64,000 bases of DNA from an uncultured Oscillospiraceae bacterium (GTDB taxonomy: Bacteria > Bacillota > Clostridia > Oscillospirales > Oscillospiraceae), in assembly GCA_944386985.1 (NCBI GenBank), contig CALXDD010000007.1, positions 1 through 64,000 of the forward strand. Reading direction: 5' to 3'. Both the position numbers and the translations under genes were made by a program. Of this stretch, positions 7,462 to 15,124 are shown in pieces; positions within the stretch are counted from its first letter, which is position 1; each line of letters opens with the position of its first letter. The notes under the pieces were generated by a model that saw only the letters and a program-made list of their open reading frames with translations, made no database searches and was not told the origin of the DNA.

Positions 7462-9648
7462 TTATACTCTCACCGGAATATCCCGCAGCTGTCCGCTCTC
7501 CCGATAAGGCCGCACCACCAGGAACACCAGCAGGGCGAAGAGAGCCAGCGCCACCACGGTCCAGATGCTGAAGGCCACCGTACCGGTGATCAGGCCGCCG
7601 ATCTGGTAGACCATCAGGGCGGCGGCATAGGCAAAGCCGCACATGTAGCCGATGGCCGCCAGGGTCCACTTGGGGTTGTTCATCTCCCGCTTGATGGCGC
7701 CCATGGCGGCAAAGCAGGGGGCGCACAGGAGGTTGAAGATCATGAAGGAGTAGGCGCTGAGGGCGGTGAAGTCCGCCGCCACCAGGGCCCAGATGGGGCT
7801 GGAGTCCTCCATCAGGTCCACATCACCGGCATAGTGGTAGGCAATGCCGAAAAAGTTAACCACTTCCTCCTTGGCGATAAGGCCGGTGAAGGTGGCCACA
7901 GTGGCCTTCCAGGCCATGTCGCCCACCCAGCCCAGGGGATAGAAGATCCAGGCCACCGCGTTGCCGATGACCGCCAGAAGGCTGTCGTTGTTGTCCGCCA
8001 CCGCCTGGAGGCTTCCGTCCACAATGCCGTAGCCCTGGAGGAACCAGAGGACGATGGAGCTGAGCAAAATCACGGTACCGGCCCGCTTGATGAAGGACCA
8101 GCCCCGCTCCCAGGTACCCCGGAGAACGTTGCTGCCGGAGGGGATGTGATAGGCGGGCAGCTCCATGACAAAGGGGGCGGGCTCACCGGCAAACACCTTG
8201 AACTTCTTCAGCATAACGCCGGAAATAATGACCGCCGCCACGCCAATGAAGTAGGCGGAGGTGGCCACCCAGGCGGAGTTTCCGAACAGCGCACCGGCAA
8301 AGAGGCCGATAATGGGCATCTTAGCGCCGCAGGGGATGAAGCCGGTGGTCATAATGGTCATCTTCCGGTCCCGGTCCTGCTCGATGGTCCGGGAGGCCAT
8401 GATACCGGGAACACCGCAGCCGGTGGCCACCAGCATAGGGATGAAGCTCTTGCCCGAGAGGCCGAAGCGCCGGAAGATCCGGTCCATGATGAAGGCGATT
8501 CGGGCCATGTAGCCCACATCCTCCAGAATGCACAGAAGGAAGAACAGCACCAGCATCTGGGGCACAAAGCCCAGCACCGCGCCCACACCAGCCACGATGC
8601 CATCCTGAATGAGGCCATAGAGCCAGGAGCCCTCCGCCACATGGAGGGCGCTCAAAATGGCGTCAAACCAGCCGGGAACCCACTCACCGAAGAGCACATC
8701 ATTGGCCCAGTCGGTGGCCCTGGTACCGATGGAGACGGACCAGCCGCCCATGGCGATGGCGTACACCAGGGCCATGACCACCACGAAAATGGGCAGAGCC
8801 AGAATGCGGTTGGTAACGATTTTGTCGATCTTGTCGGAGGTACTGAGAACCCCCCGGTTTTTCTTCTGACAGCAGCCCCGGATAATGGAGGCAATCCAGT
8901 CGTACCGCTCGCCGGTGATGATAGACTCGGCGTTGTCATCCAGCTCCTTCTCGCAGGCAGCGATGTCCGCCTCCACATGCTGAAGGTCTGCCTCACTCAG
9001 CTTCAGCTGCTCCCGCACCTTCGTGTCCCGCTCGAAGATCTTGATGGCATACCAGCGCTGCTGCTCCTCGGGCACACTGTGGAGCAGCCGCTCTTCAATG
9101 TGGGCCAGAGCGTGCTCTACGGAGCCGGAAAAGGTGTGCATGGGAATCGTCTTCTCCCCGCTTTGAGCGATGTCCACCGCCTTTTGGGCCGCCTCCATGA
9201 CGCCGGTACCCTTCAGGGCAGAGATCTCACACACCTCGCAGCCCAGGATCTTGCTCAGCTGCTCCGTGTGGATCTTGTCGCCTCTGCGGCGCACCACATC
9301 CATCATGTTGACGGCCACCACCACCGGGATGCCCAGTTCCGTCAGCTGGGTGGTAAGATAGAGGTTCCGCTCCAGGTTGGTACCGTCCACGATGTTGAGG
9401 ATCACATCCGGCCGTTCCTGCACCAGGTAGTTCCGGGCCACCACCTCCTCCAGAGTGTAGGGGGAGAGGGAGTAGATCCCCGGCAGGTCCATAATGACCA
9501 CATCCTTGCGGCCCTTCAGCCGCCCCTCCTTCTTCTCCACCGTCACCCCGGGCCAGTTGCCCACAAACTGGGCGGAGCCGGTCAGGGCGTTGAACAGGGT
9601 GGTCTTTCCGCAGTTGGGGTTGCCCGCCAACGCAATTTGAATCGACAT
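7462..9648 (-). CDS. feoB: Ferrous iron transporter FeoB
   Basis: Inner-membrane Fe(II) permease of 728 residues with a cytosolic G domain. G1 is GNPNCGKTT (residues 9-17), G3 is DLPGIYS and G4 is NMMD. A helical GDI-like domain follows (about 170-265), then about eight membrane helices with the conserved GCGVPGIMASR and GFIPCGAKMPI gate segments. The pore cysteine of the second segment is present. Genes upstream are two feoA copies. A palindrome TTAGTTTAAACTAA lies 35 bp before the start codon, so an internal metal-controlled site is possible. Confidence 0.96.
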   Translation of the reverse strand: MSIQIALAGNPNCGKTTLFNALTGSAQFVGNWPGVTVEKKEGRLKGRKDVVIMDLPGIYSLSPYTLEEVVARNYLVQERPDVILNIVDGTNLERNLYLTTQLTELGIPVVVAVNMMDVVRRRGDKIHTEQLSKILGCEVCEISALKGTGVMEAAQKAVDIAQSGEKTIPMHTFSGSVEHALAHIEERLLHSVPEEQQRWYAIKIFERDTKVREQLKLSEADLQHVEADIAACEKELDDNAESIITGERYDWIASIIRGCCQKKNRGVLSTSDKIDKIVTNRILALPIFVVVMALVYAIAMGGWSVSIGTRATDWANDVLFGEWVPGWFDAILSALHVAEGSWLYGLIQDGIVAGVGAVLGFVPQMLVLFFLLCILEDVGYMARIAFIMDRIFRRFGLSGKSFIPMLVATGCGVPGIMASRTIEQDRDRKMTIMTTGFIPCGAKMPIIGLFAGALFGNSAWVATSAYFIGVAAVIISGVMLKKFKVFAGEPAPFVMELPAYHIPSGSNVLRGTWERGWSFIKRAGTVILLSSIVLWFLQGYGIVDGSLQAVADNNDSLLAVIGNAVAWIFYPLGWVGDMAWKATVATFTGLIAKEEVVNFFGIAYHYAGDVDLMEDSSPIWALVAADFTALSAYSFMIFNLLCAPCFAAMGAIKREMNNPKWTLAAIGYMCGFAYAAALMVYQIGGLITGTVAFSIWTVVALALFALLVFLVVRPYRESGQLRDIPVRV

Positions 9649-9682
9649 GACTGCTTCCCTTCTTTCCGAATTCTCTCAAAAA

Positions 9683-9696
9683 TTAGTTTAAACTAA
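9683..9696. promoter_or_regulatory. DtxR-type operator candidate upstream of feoB
   Basis: Perfect palindrome TTAGTTTAAACTAA between feoA and feoB. It matches the half-sites of the three other palindromes in this locus. Confidence 0.55.
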
Positions 9697-9747
9697 CATT
9701 TAGTCCTGGAAAACGGGCGGCTCCCCGCCCTGCCTGCTGTACCGGCT

Positions 9748-9969
9748 TTACTGGACCTCAATCATCTCCGCGTCCGCTTTCCGAAGGCTCAGCTCATAGC
9801 CCCGAACGTTGATCTCAATAGGGTCCCCTAAAGGCGCCACCTTGCGGACAAAAATCTCCACGCCCTTGGTGATGCCCATGTCCATGATGCGGCGGCGCAC
9901 CGCGCCCTCGCCGTGGAGCTTGGCCACCCACACCGTCTCCCCTACCTTGGTCTCTTTCAGCGTTTTCAA
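9748..9969 (-). CDS. feoA: FeoA family protein (copy nearest feoB)
   Basis: A 73-residue SH3-like protein assumed to act on FeoB at the membrane. The family pattern is clear: RRRIMDMGITKGVEI in the middle and GDPIEINVRGYELSLRK at the end. It is second in the operon, 99 bp upstream of feoB and 24 bp after the first feoA. Two separate feoA genes are common in Clostridia. The pair is not a recent duplication: the two proteins share only the family pattern. Confidence 0.92.
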   Translation of the reverse strand: MKTLKETKVGETVWVAKLHGEGAVRRRIMDMGITKGVEIFVRKVAPLGDPIEINVRGYELSLRKADAEMIEVQ

Positions 9970-9993
9970 TGTGCTCTCTCCTTCCCTATGGGG

Positions 9994-10206
9994 TCACACC
10001 ATAATTTTTAATGCCATCTCCTTGCTGATGGCCACCCGGGTATCCTTCACCTGAACGATGACGTTGCCGCTCATCTCGCTGAGCACCTTCACCATCGTCC
10101 CCGTGACAAACCCCATACTCTCCAGGAATTGCCGGGTCTCTGTCCGGCCTCCGATCTGCTTGATGTACCGCTCCTCCCCGAGCCCGGCCAATGTCAAAGG
10201 CATCAT
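9994..10206 (-). CDS. feoA: FeoA family protein (first gene of operon)
   Basis: A 70-residue SH3-like FeoA. The core pattern is TRQFLESMGFVTGTMVKVLSEMSGNVIVQVKDTRVAISKE, where MGF(V)TG is the FeoA signature and the terminal V..TRVAISKEMA strand closes the barrel. It is the first gene after the metal-regulated promoter at 10272-10300. Its partner is FeoB, or possibly the second FeoA. Confidence 0.9.
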   Translation of the reverse strand: MMPLTLAGLGEERYIKQIGGRTETRQFLESMGFVTGTMVKVLSEMSGNVIVQVKDTRVAISKEMALKIMV

Positions 10207-10250
10207 GGTCTCCTCCCCAGGCCGTTCGGCACGGCCCTGTTTTATAATTG

Positions 10251-10264
10251 TTAGGTTTTCCTAA
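10251..10264. promoter_or_regulatory. DtxR-type operator candidate at the feo transcription start
   Basis: GTTAGG-TTTT-CCTAAC, a perfect inverted repeat (10250-10265), lies just downstream of the feo -10 element. Its half-sites are those of classical DtxR/IdeR boxes (TTAGG...CCTAA). Confidence 0.65.
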
Positions 10265-10271
10265 CGGCCAT

Positions 10272-10300
10272 ATATTAGCATAGACTAACAGCCTTGTCAA
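10272..10300 (-). promoter_or_regulatory. Promoter of the feo operon, overlapped by an operator
   Basis: Minus-strand TTGACA (plus 10295-10300), 17-bp spacer, TAATAT (plus 10272-10277). The operator TTAGCATAGACTAA occupies plus 10275-10288, that is the -10 and the adjoining spacer, an ideal position for repression by metal-loaded repressor. Confidence 0.8.
10275..10288. promoter_or_regulatory. DtxR-type operator candidate inside the feo promoter
   Basis: TTAGCATAGACTAA, nearly identical (13 of 14) to the site at 10484-10497. Confidence 0.7.
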
Positions 10301-10349
10301 CCGCCTTTTCCAAATTTTCTCTCCCCGCCGGCAGCCCCTTTTCTTCCGC

Positions 10350-10376
10350 AAAAAAGCCCCCGAAACGGGGGCTTTT
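10350..10376 (-). terminator. Terminator of the putative small RNA
   Basis: AAAAGCCCCCG/CGGGGGCTTTT stem with a 3-nt loop. On the minus strand it is followed by six Ts (plus 10350-10355), on the plus strand only by TTTT that forms part of the stem. It lies upstream of the feo promoter, so it belongs to something transcribed leftwards from about 10474. Confidence 0.8.
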
Positions 10377-10474
10377 CCGCACAATCTGACGAATGTATGA
10401 GAAGTGAGAAAGGAGAATGGTGTCGAAAGGGGGTGGGGACTCCCGGTCCTCCGGGAGTTTGTCTCCCCTAACGC
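10350..10474 (-). ncRNA. Putative metal-regulated small RNA between feo and its regulator
   Basis: About 125 nt are bounded by a good leftward promoter (10481-10509) and an intrinsic terminator (10350-10376). No open reading frame with a start and ribosome binding site is present in this direction. The 5' part can form an 8-bp hairpin, ACTCCCGG-loop-CCGGGAGT (10439-10458). Between the two hairpins is an unpaired C/U-rich segment (10383-10438) whose TTCTCCTTTCTC (minus strand of 10406-10417) is complementary to Shine-Dalgarno sequences. A promoter with a DtxR-type operator, together with C-rich single-stranded RNA, is the design of iron-sparing sRNAs such as FsrA. That function is inference; the promoter, hairpins and absence of a frame are seen. 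Confidence 0.5.
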
Positions 10475-10480
10475 GCCTCT

Positions 10481-10509
10481 ATGTTAGCATAAACTAACTT
10501 CCATGTCAA
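10481..10509 (-). promoter_or_regulatory. Leftward promoter of the putative small RNA
   Basis: Minus-strand TTGACA (plus 10504-10509), 17-bp spacer, TAACAT (plus 10481-10486). Like the feo promoter, its spacer and -10 are covered by the palindrome GTTAGCATAAACTAAC (10483-10498). Confidence 0.65.
10484..10497. promoter_or_regulatory. DtxR-type operator candidate over the small RNA promoter
   Basis: TTAGCATAAACTAA within GTTAGCATAAACTAAC. It lies about 60 bp upstream of the -35 of the rightward regulator gene, too far to block that promoter directly, but squarely on the leftward one. Confidence 0.7.
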
Positions 10510-10556
10510 CCCCCTCCTCCACATTTTTTGGAAAAAGTCTTCCCAACGGTCCGTCG

Positions 10557-10585
10557 TTGAAAAAGGCGGCGGGCTGTGGTATACT
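10557..10585 (+). promoter_or_regulatory. Promoter of the DtxR-family regulator gene
   Basis: TTGAAA (10557-10562), 17-bp spacer, TATACT (10580-10585). Confidence 0.7.
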
Positions 10586-10636
10586 GACTTTGTTTGACGA
10601 TATCCGGGGCCATCCCCGAAGGAGGAGGCAGAGGCC

Positions 10637-11017
10637 ATGAAAGAAGCGGGCGAAAATTATCTGGAGGCCATCTATGTGCTCTCCCAGCGGCAGCAGGAGG
10701 TCCGGGCCACGGACATCTGCGCCTATTTTGGATATTCCCGGCCCACGGTCTCCGTGGCGCTGAAGCATTTTAAGGAACAGGGATATGTGGAGGTGGATGG
10801 GAACAACCACATCACCCTCACAGAGTCGGGGCTGGCCATCGCCCAAAAGATTTACGAGCGCCATGTGGTGATCACCAGGATGCTGGTACACTTGGGGGTG
10901 AGCGAGGATGTGGCCGCCGCCGACGCCTGCAAAATTGAGCACGACCTCAGTGACGAGACCTTCCGCTGCATGAAGGAGCACTTTCTCGGCACTGGAGGCG
11001 GAGAGGAGACCCATTGA
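10637..11017 (+). CDS. DtxR/MntR-family metal-dependent transcriptional repressor
   Basis: 126 residues with the family architecture. The winged helix-turn-helix is at residues 1-60 (YLEAIYVLSQRQ.EVRATDICAYFGYSRPTVSVALKHFKEQGYV). A helical dimerisation and metal-binding domain follows (about 65-120). Ligands are visible as ERH (about residue 75), ADACKIEHDLSDE (C and E/H of the primary site) and CMKEH. It lacks the C-terminal SH3 domain of DtxR/IdeR, so it resembles the short MntR/clostridial type. AAGGAGG precedes the ATG. Four matching palindromes around the divergent feo genes suggest it represses iron uptake in response to Fe(II); Mn(II) sensing is the alternative. Confidence 0.88.
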   Translation: MKEAGENYLEAIYVLSQRQQEVRATDICAYFGYSRPTVSVALKHFKEQGYVEVDGNNHITLTESGLAIAQKIYERHVVITRMLVHLGVSEDVAAADACKIEHDLSDETFRCMKEHFLGTGGGEETH

Positions 11018-11019
11018 CC

Positions 11020-11739
11020 ATGTTTACCGGTTTTACCCAGGACGCGCAGACCTTTTTGTGGGAGATCCGCCTCAACAACGAGCGCAGCTGGTTTGAGGCC
11101 AACAAGGCGCGGTATCAGACCCAGGTCCTCCAGCCTCTGCGGCTGCTGGGAGAGGAGCTCTACGACTATATGGCGGAGCAGTACCCCCAGCTGGGGCTGA
11201 ATCTCCACGTCTCCCGGATCTATCGGGACGCCCGGCGGCTCCATGGCCGCGGCCCCTACAAGGACCACCTGTGGTTTACTCTGCGCCATGAGAACGAAAA
11301 CTGGACCAGCCGCCCGGTGTTCTACTTTGAGCTGATGCCTGAGGGGATCAGCTACGGCATGGGCTTTTACTGCGCGGCCCCCAGCCTCATGGAGCGCTTT
11401 CGCCGGGAGGCGGCGGAGGACCCGGCCCCTCTCAGCAAGCTGGCGCGGAAGCTGAACCGCCAGGACCGGTTCCATCTGGAGGGGGAGGAGTACGCCCGGA
11501 AGAAGCCCGCTCCCACCCCGCTGCTGGTCCCCTGGATCAGCCGCAAGCACATCACCATCTGCCGGGACGAGGAATACAGCGACCGTTCCGCCGGCCGGGA
11601 GCTGGTGGAGGATCTGAAGACGGGCTACCAGTTTCTCATGCCCTACTACCAGTTTTTTGCCCGGCTGTGTCAGGAGGAATTTCACAATTCACAGATTTGT
11701 GATATCTCCCCCGCCCCTTTCGGGTATAATGCCCCATGA
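11020..11739 (+). CDS. DUF2461 domain-containing protein
   Basis: About 239 residues, recognised as DUF2461 (TIGR02453). It begins FTGFTQDAQTFLWEIRLNNERSWFEANKARYQ and carries the conserved SRIYRDARRLHGRGPYKDHLWFTLRH and SYGMGFYCA segments. Function is unknown in the literature I know. It follows the DtxR-family gene with no gap; an in-frame TTG at 11014 overlaps that gene's stop and is an equally possible start (GAGGAG 6 bp upstream of it). Co-transcription with the regulator is likely, but no metal-related motif is visible. Confidence 0.8.
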   Translation: MFTGFTQDAQTFLWEIRLNNERSWFEANKARYQTQVLQPLRLLGEELYDYMAEQYPQLGLNLHVSRIYRDARRLHGRGPYKDHLWFTLRHENENWTSRPVFYFELMPEGISYGMGFYCAAPSLMERFRREAAEDPAPLSKLARKLNRQDRFHLEGEEYARKKPAPTPLLVPWISRKHITICRDEEYSDRSAGRELVEDLKTGYQFLMPYYQFFARLCQEEFHNSQICDISPAPFGYNAP

Positions 11740-11772
11740 GAAAACAGAATCCTTTTCAAGGAGGGACTTTTT

Positions 11773-12642
11773 TTGGATAAGCTCCACGACAGCATCAACC
11801 GCTTCTGTGCCAAACACCCCTATTGGGGGATCCCCAACCTGATGCGCTATGTGGTCATCGCCACGGTAATCTTTTACGCCCTGGGCCTGGTTACCGGCGG
11901 CGTGGCCACCCAGTATCTCTATCTCTCCCCCTACCACATTCTCCACGGCGAGGTCTGGCGGCTGGTGACCTTCATTTTTCTCCCCTCCGCCAGCGGCCCC
12001 ATCTCCCTGCTGCTGTTCCTCTACTTCTATTACTGGATCGGAACAGCCCTGGAGAACTACTGGGGCACGCCAAAGTTCACCCTCTACTACATCAGCGGCG
12101 TGGTGCTGACCATCATTGGGGCTTTTGCGGCCTACTTCCTCCCCGGGGGCTACTCCTTTGTCTTTGGCCTCCACTATGTGAACATGGCCATGTTCCTGGC
12201 CTACGCCGCTCTGGCCCCCGACGCCATCGTCTACTTCCTGTTCTTCCTGCCGGTAAAGATCAAGTGGCTGGCCTGGGCGGATCTGGCCTACTTTGCCTAT
12301 GAGGTCCTGGTTCAGATCGGACAGCGCAACTGGGGCAGCGCCCTGGCGCCGGTGGTGGCCCTCCTGAACTTCGTGGTGTTCTTCTGGCCCTATCTCTGCC
12401 GGAAGGTCCGGGTAGATCGGGCAAGTCACAGCCGGCAGGCCACCCGGTTCCGTCAGACGGTGAAGGCCTCCCAGCAGCCCCGCGGCTACAACCACAAGTG
12501 CGCTGTCTGCGGTAAGACGGACGCGGATTACCCCAACATGTCCTTCCGCTACTGTTCCCGCTGCGCCGGATACCACTGCTTCTGCGAGGACCATATCTTT
12601 AACCACGTCCACTTTACCGAGGAGGACGACAGGCGCTCCTGA
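11773..12642 (+). CDS. Rhomboid-like (inactive) membrane protein with C-terminal zinc ribbon
   Basis: 289 residues with about six membrane helices between residues 22 and 208. The rhomboid loop motif is kept (EVWRLVTFIFLP, residues 60-71), as are the helix pattern YYWIGTALENYWGT and the FLPVKIKWLA loop. The catalytic GxSG serine is absent: the equivalent place reads GLHYVNMAMF (132-141). The helix-6 AHxGG histidine is also absent. A cytosolic tail carries a cysteine/histidine-rich zinc ribbon (C243, C246, C261, C264, C269, C271 and several histidines). Translation starts at TTG with AAGGAGGG 7 bp upstream. It is probably a pseudorhomboid that binds membrane clients rather than cutting them. 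Confidence 0.75.
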   Translation: MDKLHDSINRFCAKHPYWGIPNLMRYVVIATVIFYALGLVTGGVATQYLYLSPYHILHGEVWRLVTFIFLPSASGPISLLLFLYFYYWIGTALENYWGTPKFTLYYISGVVLTIIGAFAAYFLPGGYSFVFGLHYVNMAMFLAYAALAPDAIVYFLFFLPVKIKWLAWADLAYFAYEVLVQIGQRNWGSALAPVVALLNFVVFFWPYLCRKVRVDRASHSRQATRFRQTVKASQQPRGYNHKCAVCGKTDADYPNMSFRYCSRCAGYHCFCEDHIFNHVHFTEEDDRRS

Positions 12643-12682
12643 CACGATCCTCTTTAGAGGCTCGTGCTGCACGCCGAATTTG

Positions 12683-12724
12683 AAAACCTGGGAGGTTTGA
12701 GATATCCCCTCCCAGGTTTTCTTT
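12683..12724 (+). terminator. Intrinsic terminator after the rhomboid-like gene
   Basis: AAAACCTGGGAGG (12683-12695) pairs perfectly with CCTCCCAGGTTTT (12708-12720), then CTTTT. Confidence 0.85.
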
Positions 12725-12911
12725 TGCCCGAAGGCCCTCCTCGTTTCCTTTATTTTTTCACAACTGGAGCAAAAACTCTATTCCCTGTCCATGGACATCG
12801 AAGACCGCCCTGATCCGGGCTATGCGGAGCTTTCCCGGCTGTGGCCATCACAAATCGTGCGGGCTGTGTCGCTGTCGGAGAAACGGCAGCGCCTCTTTTT
12901 GCTGACTGACA
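12725..12911. other. Intergenic stretch between converging genes, no gene seen
   Basis: The only open frame (from 12791) has no ribosome binding site and runs through the ftsZ terminator. No repeat or regulatory signal was recognised. Confidence 0.6.
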
Positions 12912-12944
12912 AAGAGCCTGTCCCAAATGGGACAGGCTCTTTTC
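12912..12944 (-). terminator. Terminator of ftsZ (bidirectional)
   Basis: AGAGCCTGTCCCA pairs with TGGGACAGGCTCT across a 4-nt loop, flanked by AAA on the left and TTTT on the right. Confidence 0.75.
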
Positions 12945-12950
12945 CGTATG

Positions 12951-14129
12951 TTATTTATTGTCAAAGATTTTAATGATATCGGCAAAGGGATCGTCGTCCT
13001 CTTCCTCTGCCACCTTCTCCTCAGCGGTGCTGAAGAGGGAGCCGCCCAGCAGACGGTCAAACTGATCCTTGGGGCTGGCGGGCTGCTGAGGCGCGGCGGG
13101 CCGTGCCGGAGCCGCGGTCTCCTGCTGCTGGGTCTGAGGGGCGGCAGCGGCAGGAGCCTCCTCTTCCTTCTTCTTCTCGTCAAAACCGGTGGCAATGACC
13201 GTGACCCGGATCTCATCGTCCATCTCGGGATCGAAGGAGGCGCCGAAGATAGTGAGGGCGTCGGGGTGGACGGCAGCCTGCACCAGGCTGGCGGCCTGCT
13301 CCACCTCCTCCAGGCCGATGTCCATGGAGCCGGTGACATTGATAAGGATGCCCCGGGCGCCGTTGATGGAGGTCTCCAGCAGGGGGCTGGAAATGGCCAG
13401 ACGGGCGGCCTCCTCGGCCTTGCCCTTGCCGGCTGCGCGGCCCACGCCCATGTGGGCAAGACCGGCGTCCTTCATGATGGCGGTAACGTCGGCAAAGTCC
13501 AGATTGATGAAGCCGGTATCCCGGATCAGATCAGAGATGGACTGCACCGCCTGGCGCAGCACATCGTCGGCGATTTCAAAGGCGTTGGCAAATGTGATCT
13601 TCTGATCGGTGGCATGCTTCAGGCGCTCGTTGGGGATAATGACCAGAGAGTCTACCTTCTGCCGCAGCTCCTCAATACCATCCTCCGCCTTCTGCATCCG
13701 GCGGCGGCCCTCAAAGGCAAAGGGCTTGGTCACCACACCCACAGTAAGAAGGCCCTGCTCCTTAGCCAGCTCCGCCACAATGGGAGCCGCGCCGGTGCCG
13801 GTACCGCCGCCCATGCCGGCGGTAATGAACACCATATCCGTATCCTCCAGGGCCTTGGAGATCTGGTTGCGGCTCTCCTCGGCGCTCTTGCGGCCCACCT
13901 CGGGGTCAGATCCGGCGCCCTGGCCGTGGGTCAGCTTCTCACCGATCTGGATTTTATAGGAAGCGCTGGACATATTCAGCGCCTGCTTGTCCGTATTGAT
14001 GGCAACAAAATCAACGCCACGGGTACCGGAGCGAACCATGCGGTTCACCACGTTGTTTCCGCCGCCGCCCACGCCGATCACCTTGATCTTCACCACCGTG
14101 TCGGGGGCCGTTACCAGTTCAAATCCCAT
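12951..14129 (-). CDS. ftsZ: Cell division protein FtsZ
   Basis: Tubulin-like GTPase that forms the Z-ring, 392 residues. Visible motifs are [13 protein letters not shown] (residues 19-31), the GTP signature [10 protein letters not shown] (about 106) and the T7-loop NLDFADV (about 207). A Gln/Ala/Pro-rich linker follows residue about 320. The extreme C-terminus is [15 protein letters not shown], different from the usual D.P.FL/R-type peptide that binds FtsA and SepF. It has its own promoter at 14204-14232 and sits 200 bp after ftsQ. No ftsA is present next to it. Confidence 0.97.
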   Translation of the reverse strand: MGFELVTAPDTVVKIKVIGVGGGGNNVVNRMVRSGTRGVDFVAINTDKQALNMSSASYKIQIGEKLTHGQGAGSDPEVGRKSAEESRNQISKALEDTDMVFITAGMGGGTGTGAAPIVAELAKEQGLLTVGVVTKPFAFEGRRRMQKAEDGIEELRQKVDSLVIIPNERLKHATDQKITFANAFEIADDVLRQAVQSISDLIRDTGFINLDFADVTAIMKDAGLAHMGVGRAAGKGKAEEAARLAISSPLLETSINGARGILINVTGSMDIGLEEVEQAASLVQAAVHPDALTIFGASFDPEMDDEIRVTVIATGFDEKKKEEEAPAAAAPQTQQQETAAPARPAAPQQPASPKDQFDRLLGGSLFSTAEEKVAEEEDDDPFADIIKIFDNK

Positions 14130-14203
14130 GACTGTTCCTCCTACTATGCATTGTATTCCATTGGGCCGGGACTGCCCAAGATAAAGTGCTTACAAGTATG
14201 TTT

Positions 14204-14232
14204 ATTGTATTCCACTTTCCTGGACAGGTCAA
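14204..14232 (-). promoter_or_regulatory. Promoter of ftsZ
   Basis: Minus-strand TTGACC (plus 14227-14232), 17-bp spacer, TACAAT (plus 14204-14209). The 11-mer ATTGTATTCCA containing this -10 recurs at 14150-14160, where a weaker second promoter (TTGGGC, 18 bp, TACAAT) can be drawn. Confidence 0.6.
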
Positions 14233-14332
14233 TAGCAAAACCCCTGTTTTTTCAGTTTTTTTGGGCGAAAGCAGACTGCCCGCCCTGGAGTCCCAAGGCC
14301 GCCTACTCGTCGAAAAAAGGCATGCTTTGCCC

Positions 14333-15091
14333 TTACCGGGCGGGCTTGAAGCTGCTTTTATCCGGCATGGTGAGAATTACGGTCCCCTTCTCATTTTCCT
14401 GCAGCTGGGCGATGATCTGCTCCAGCGCGTAGAGCTTCTTATTGAAATCCGCATCGTACAGCATCTGCACCTCAAAGCGGTCGGCGTAGTGCAGCACCAA
14501 CAGGTCCGGATCGCTGCAGTCAATGCTCTGGGTCTTGTCCAGCATGCCCCGGCTCTCCAGGCAGTCGACCAGCTCCATCAGCCGGTCCATGGTGATGTTC
14601 CCGTCCTGGGGGAGGCTCATGGTGGAGGAGACCGTGGGCAGCAGCAGTTCGCAGCCGAAGATCTGGGGATACCCGGACACCTGGGAGGCCGCCATCTCCT
14701 CCAGCAGCTTTCCCTTCCGGCTCACCAGCCAGGCCGTATCCCCCTGGATCACCGCCGCCACCGGGGTGCACTCCTCCACCCGGATGTAGATGGTGTCCGG
14801 CAGTCCCCGCCGGATCTGCACCGACTGTACATAGGGCAGCTGGCTGGTAATCTGGCCGGAGATGGCGTATTTGTTCAAAAGAAACATGTTCTCCCCGATC
14901 TGGATCTGGGCCACATCCAGCACCTCCTGATCGGTGTAGCGCTCGTTACCGTCCACGATCACCGTTTGGACCTTAAAAAACAAAATCAGCGCCGCTGCGA
15001 TCGCGCCGCAGATCAGCAGGAAGGACAAAAACCGAAGGGGCACCGTCAGCCTGCTGCGGCGATAGCGCTTGTTTCTCCTTCTCCGGGCCAT
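14333..15091 (-). CDS. ftsQ: Cell division protein FtsQ/DivIB
   Basis: Bitopic membrane protein of the divisome, 252 residues. A strongly basic cytosolic N-terminus (MARRRRNKRYRRSR) precedes one membrane helix (about residues 19-41). A POTRA domain follows (VQTVIVDGNERYTDQEVLDVAQI, about 43-112), then the FtsQ/DivIB beta domain. Family role is coupling FtsL/FtsB to septal synthesis. It is last in the cluster, 33 bp after murA. Clusters of Firmicutes call this divIB; length and layout fit. Confidence 0.9.
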   Translation of the reverse strand: MARRRRNKRYRRSRLTVPLRFLSFLLICGAIAAALILFFKVQTVIVDGNERYTDQEVLDVAQIQIGENMFLLNKYAISGQITSQLPYVQSVQIRRGLPDTIYIRVEECTPVAAVIQGDTAWLVSRKGKLLEEMAASQVSGYPQIFGCELLLPTVSSTMSLPQDGNITMDRLMELVDCLESRGMLDKTQSIDCSDPDLLVLHYADRFEVQMLYDADFNKKLYALEQIIAQLQENEKGTVILTMPDKSSFKPAR

Positions 15092-15124
15092 GTCCTCACC
15101 TGCCTTTCTCTCTCGTATCCGGCG

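Noticed and set aside
7252..9696. Very long open frame opposite feoB
   Set aside because: His/Gly-rich antisense shadow produced by GC-rich codon use in feoB.
10418..10498. 26-codon rightward frame with AAGGAG near ATG at 10418
   Set aside because: The spacing is only 1-4 bp, the frame ends in the operator, no promoter precedes it and the product is low complexity. It mirrors the C-rich part of the putative small RNA.
12791..12973. 60-codon open frame between the rhomboid-like gene and ftsZ
   Set aside because: No ribosome binding site; it runs through the ftsZ terminator and into the ftsZ end on the other strand.
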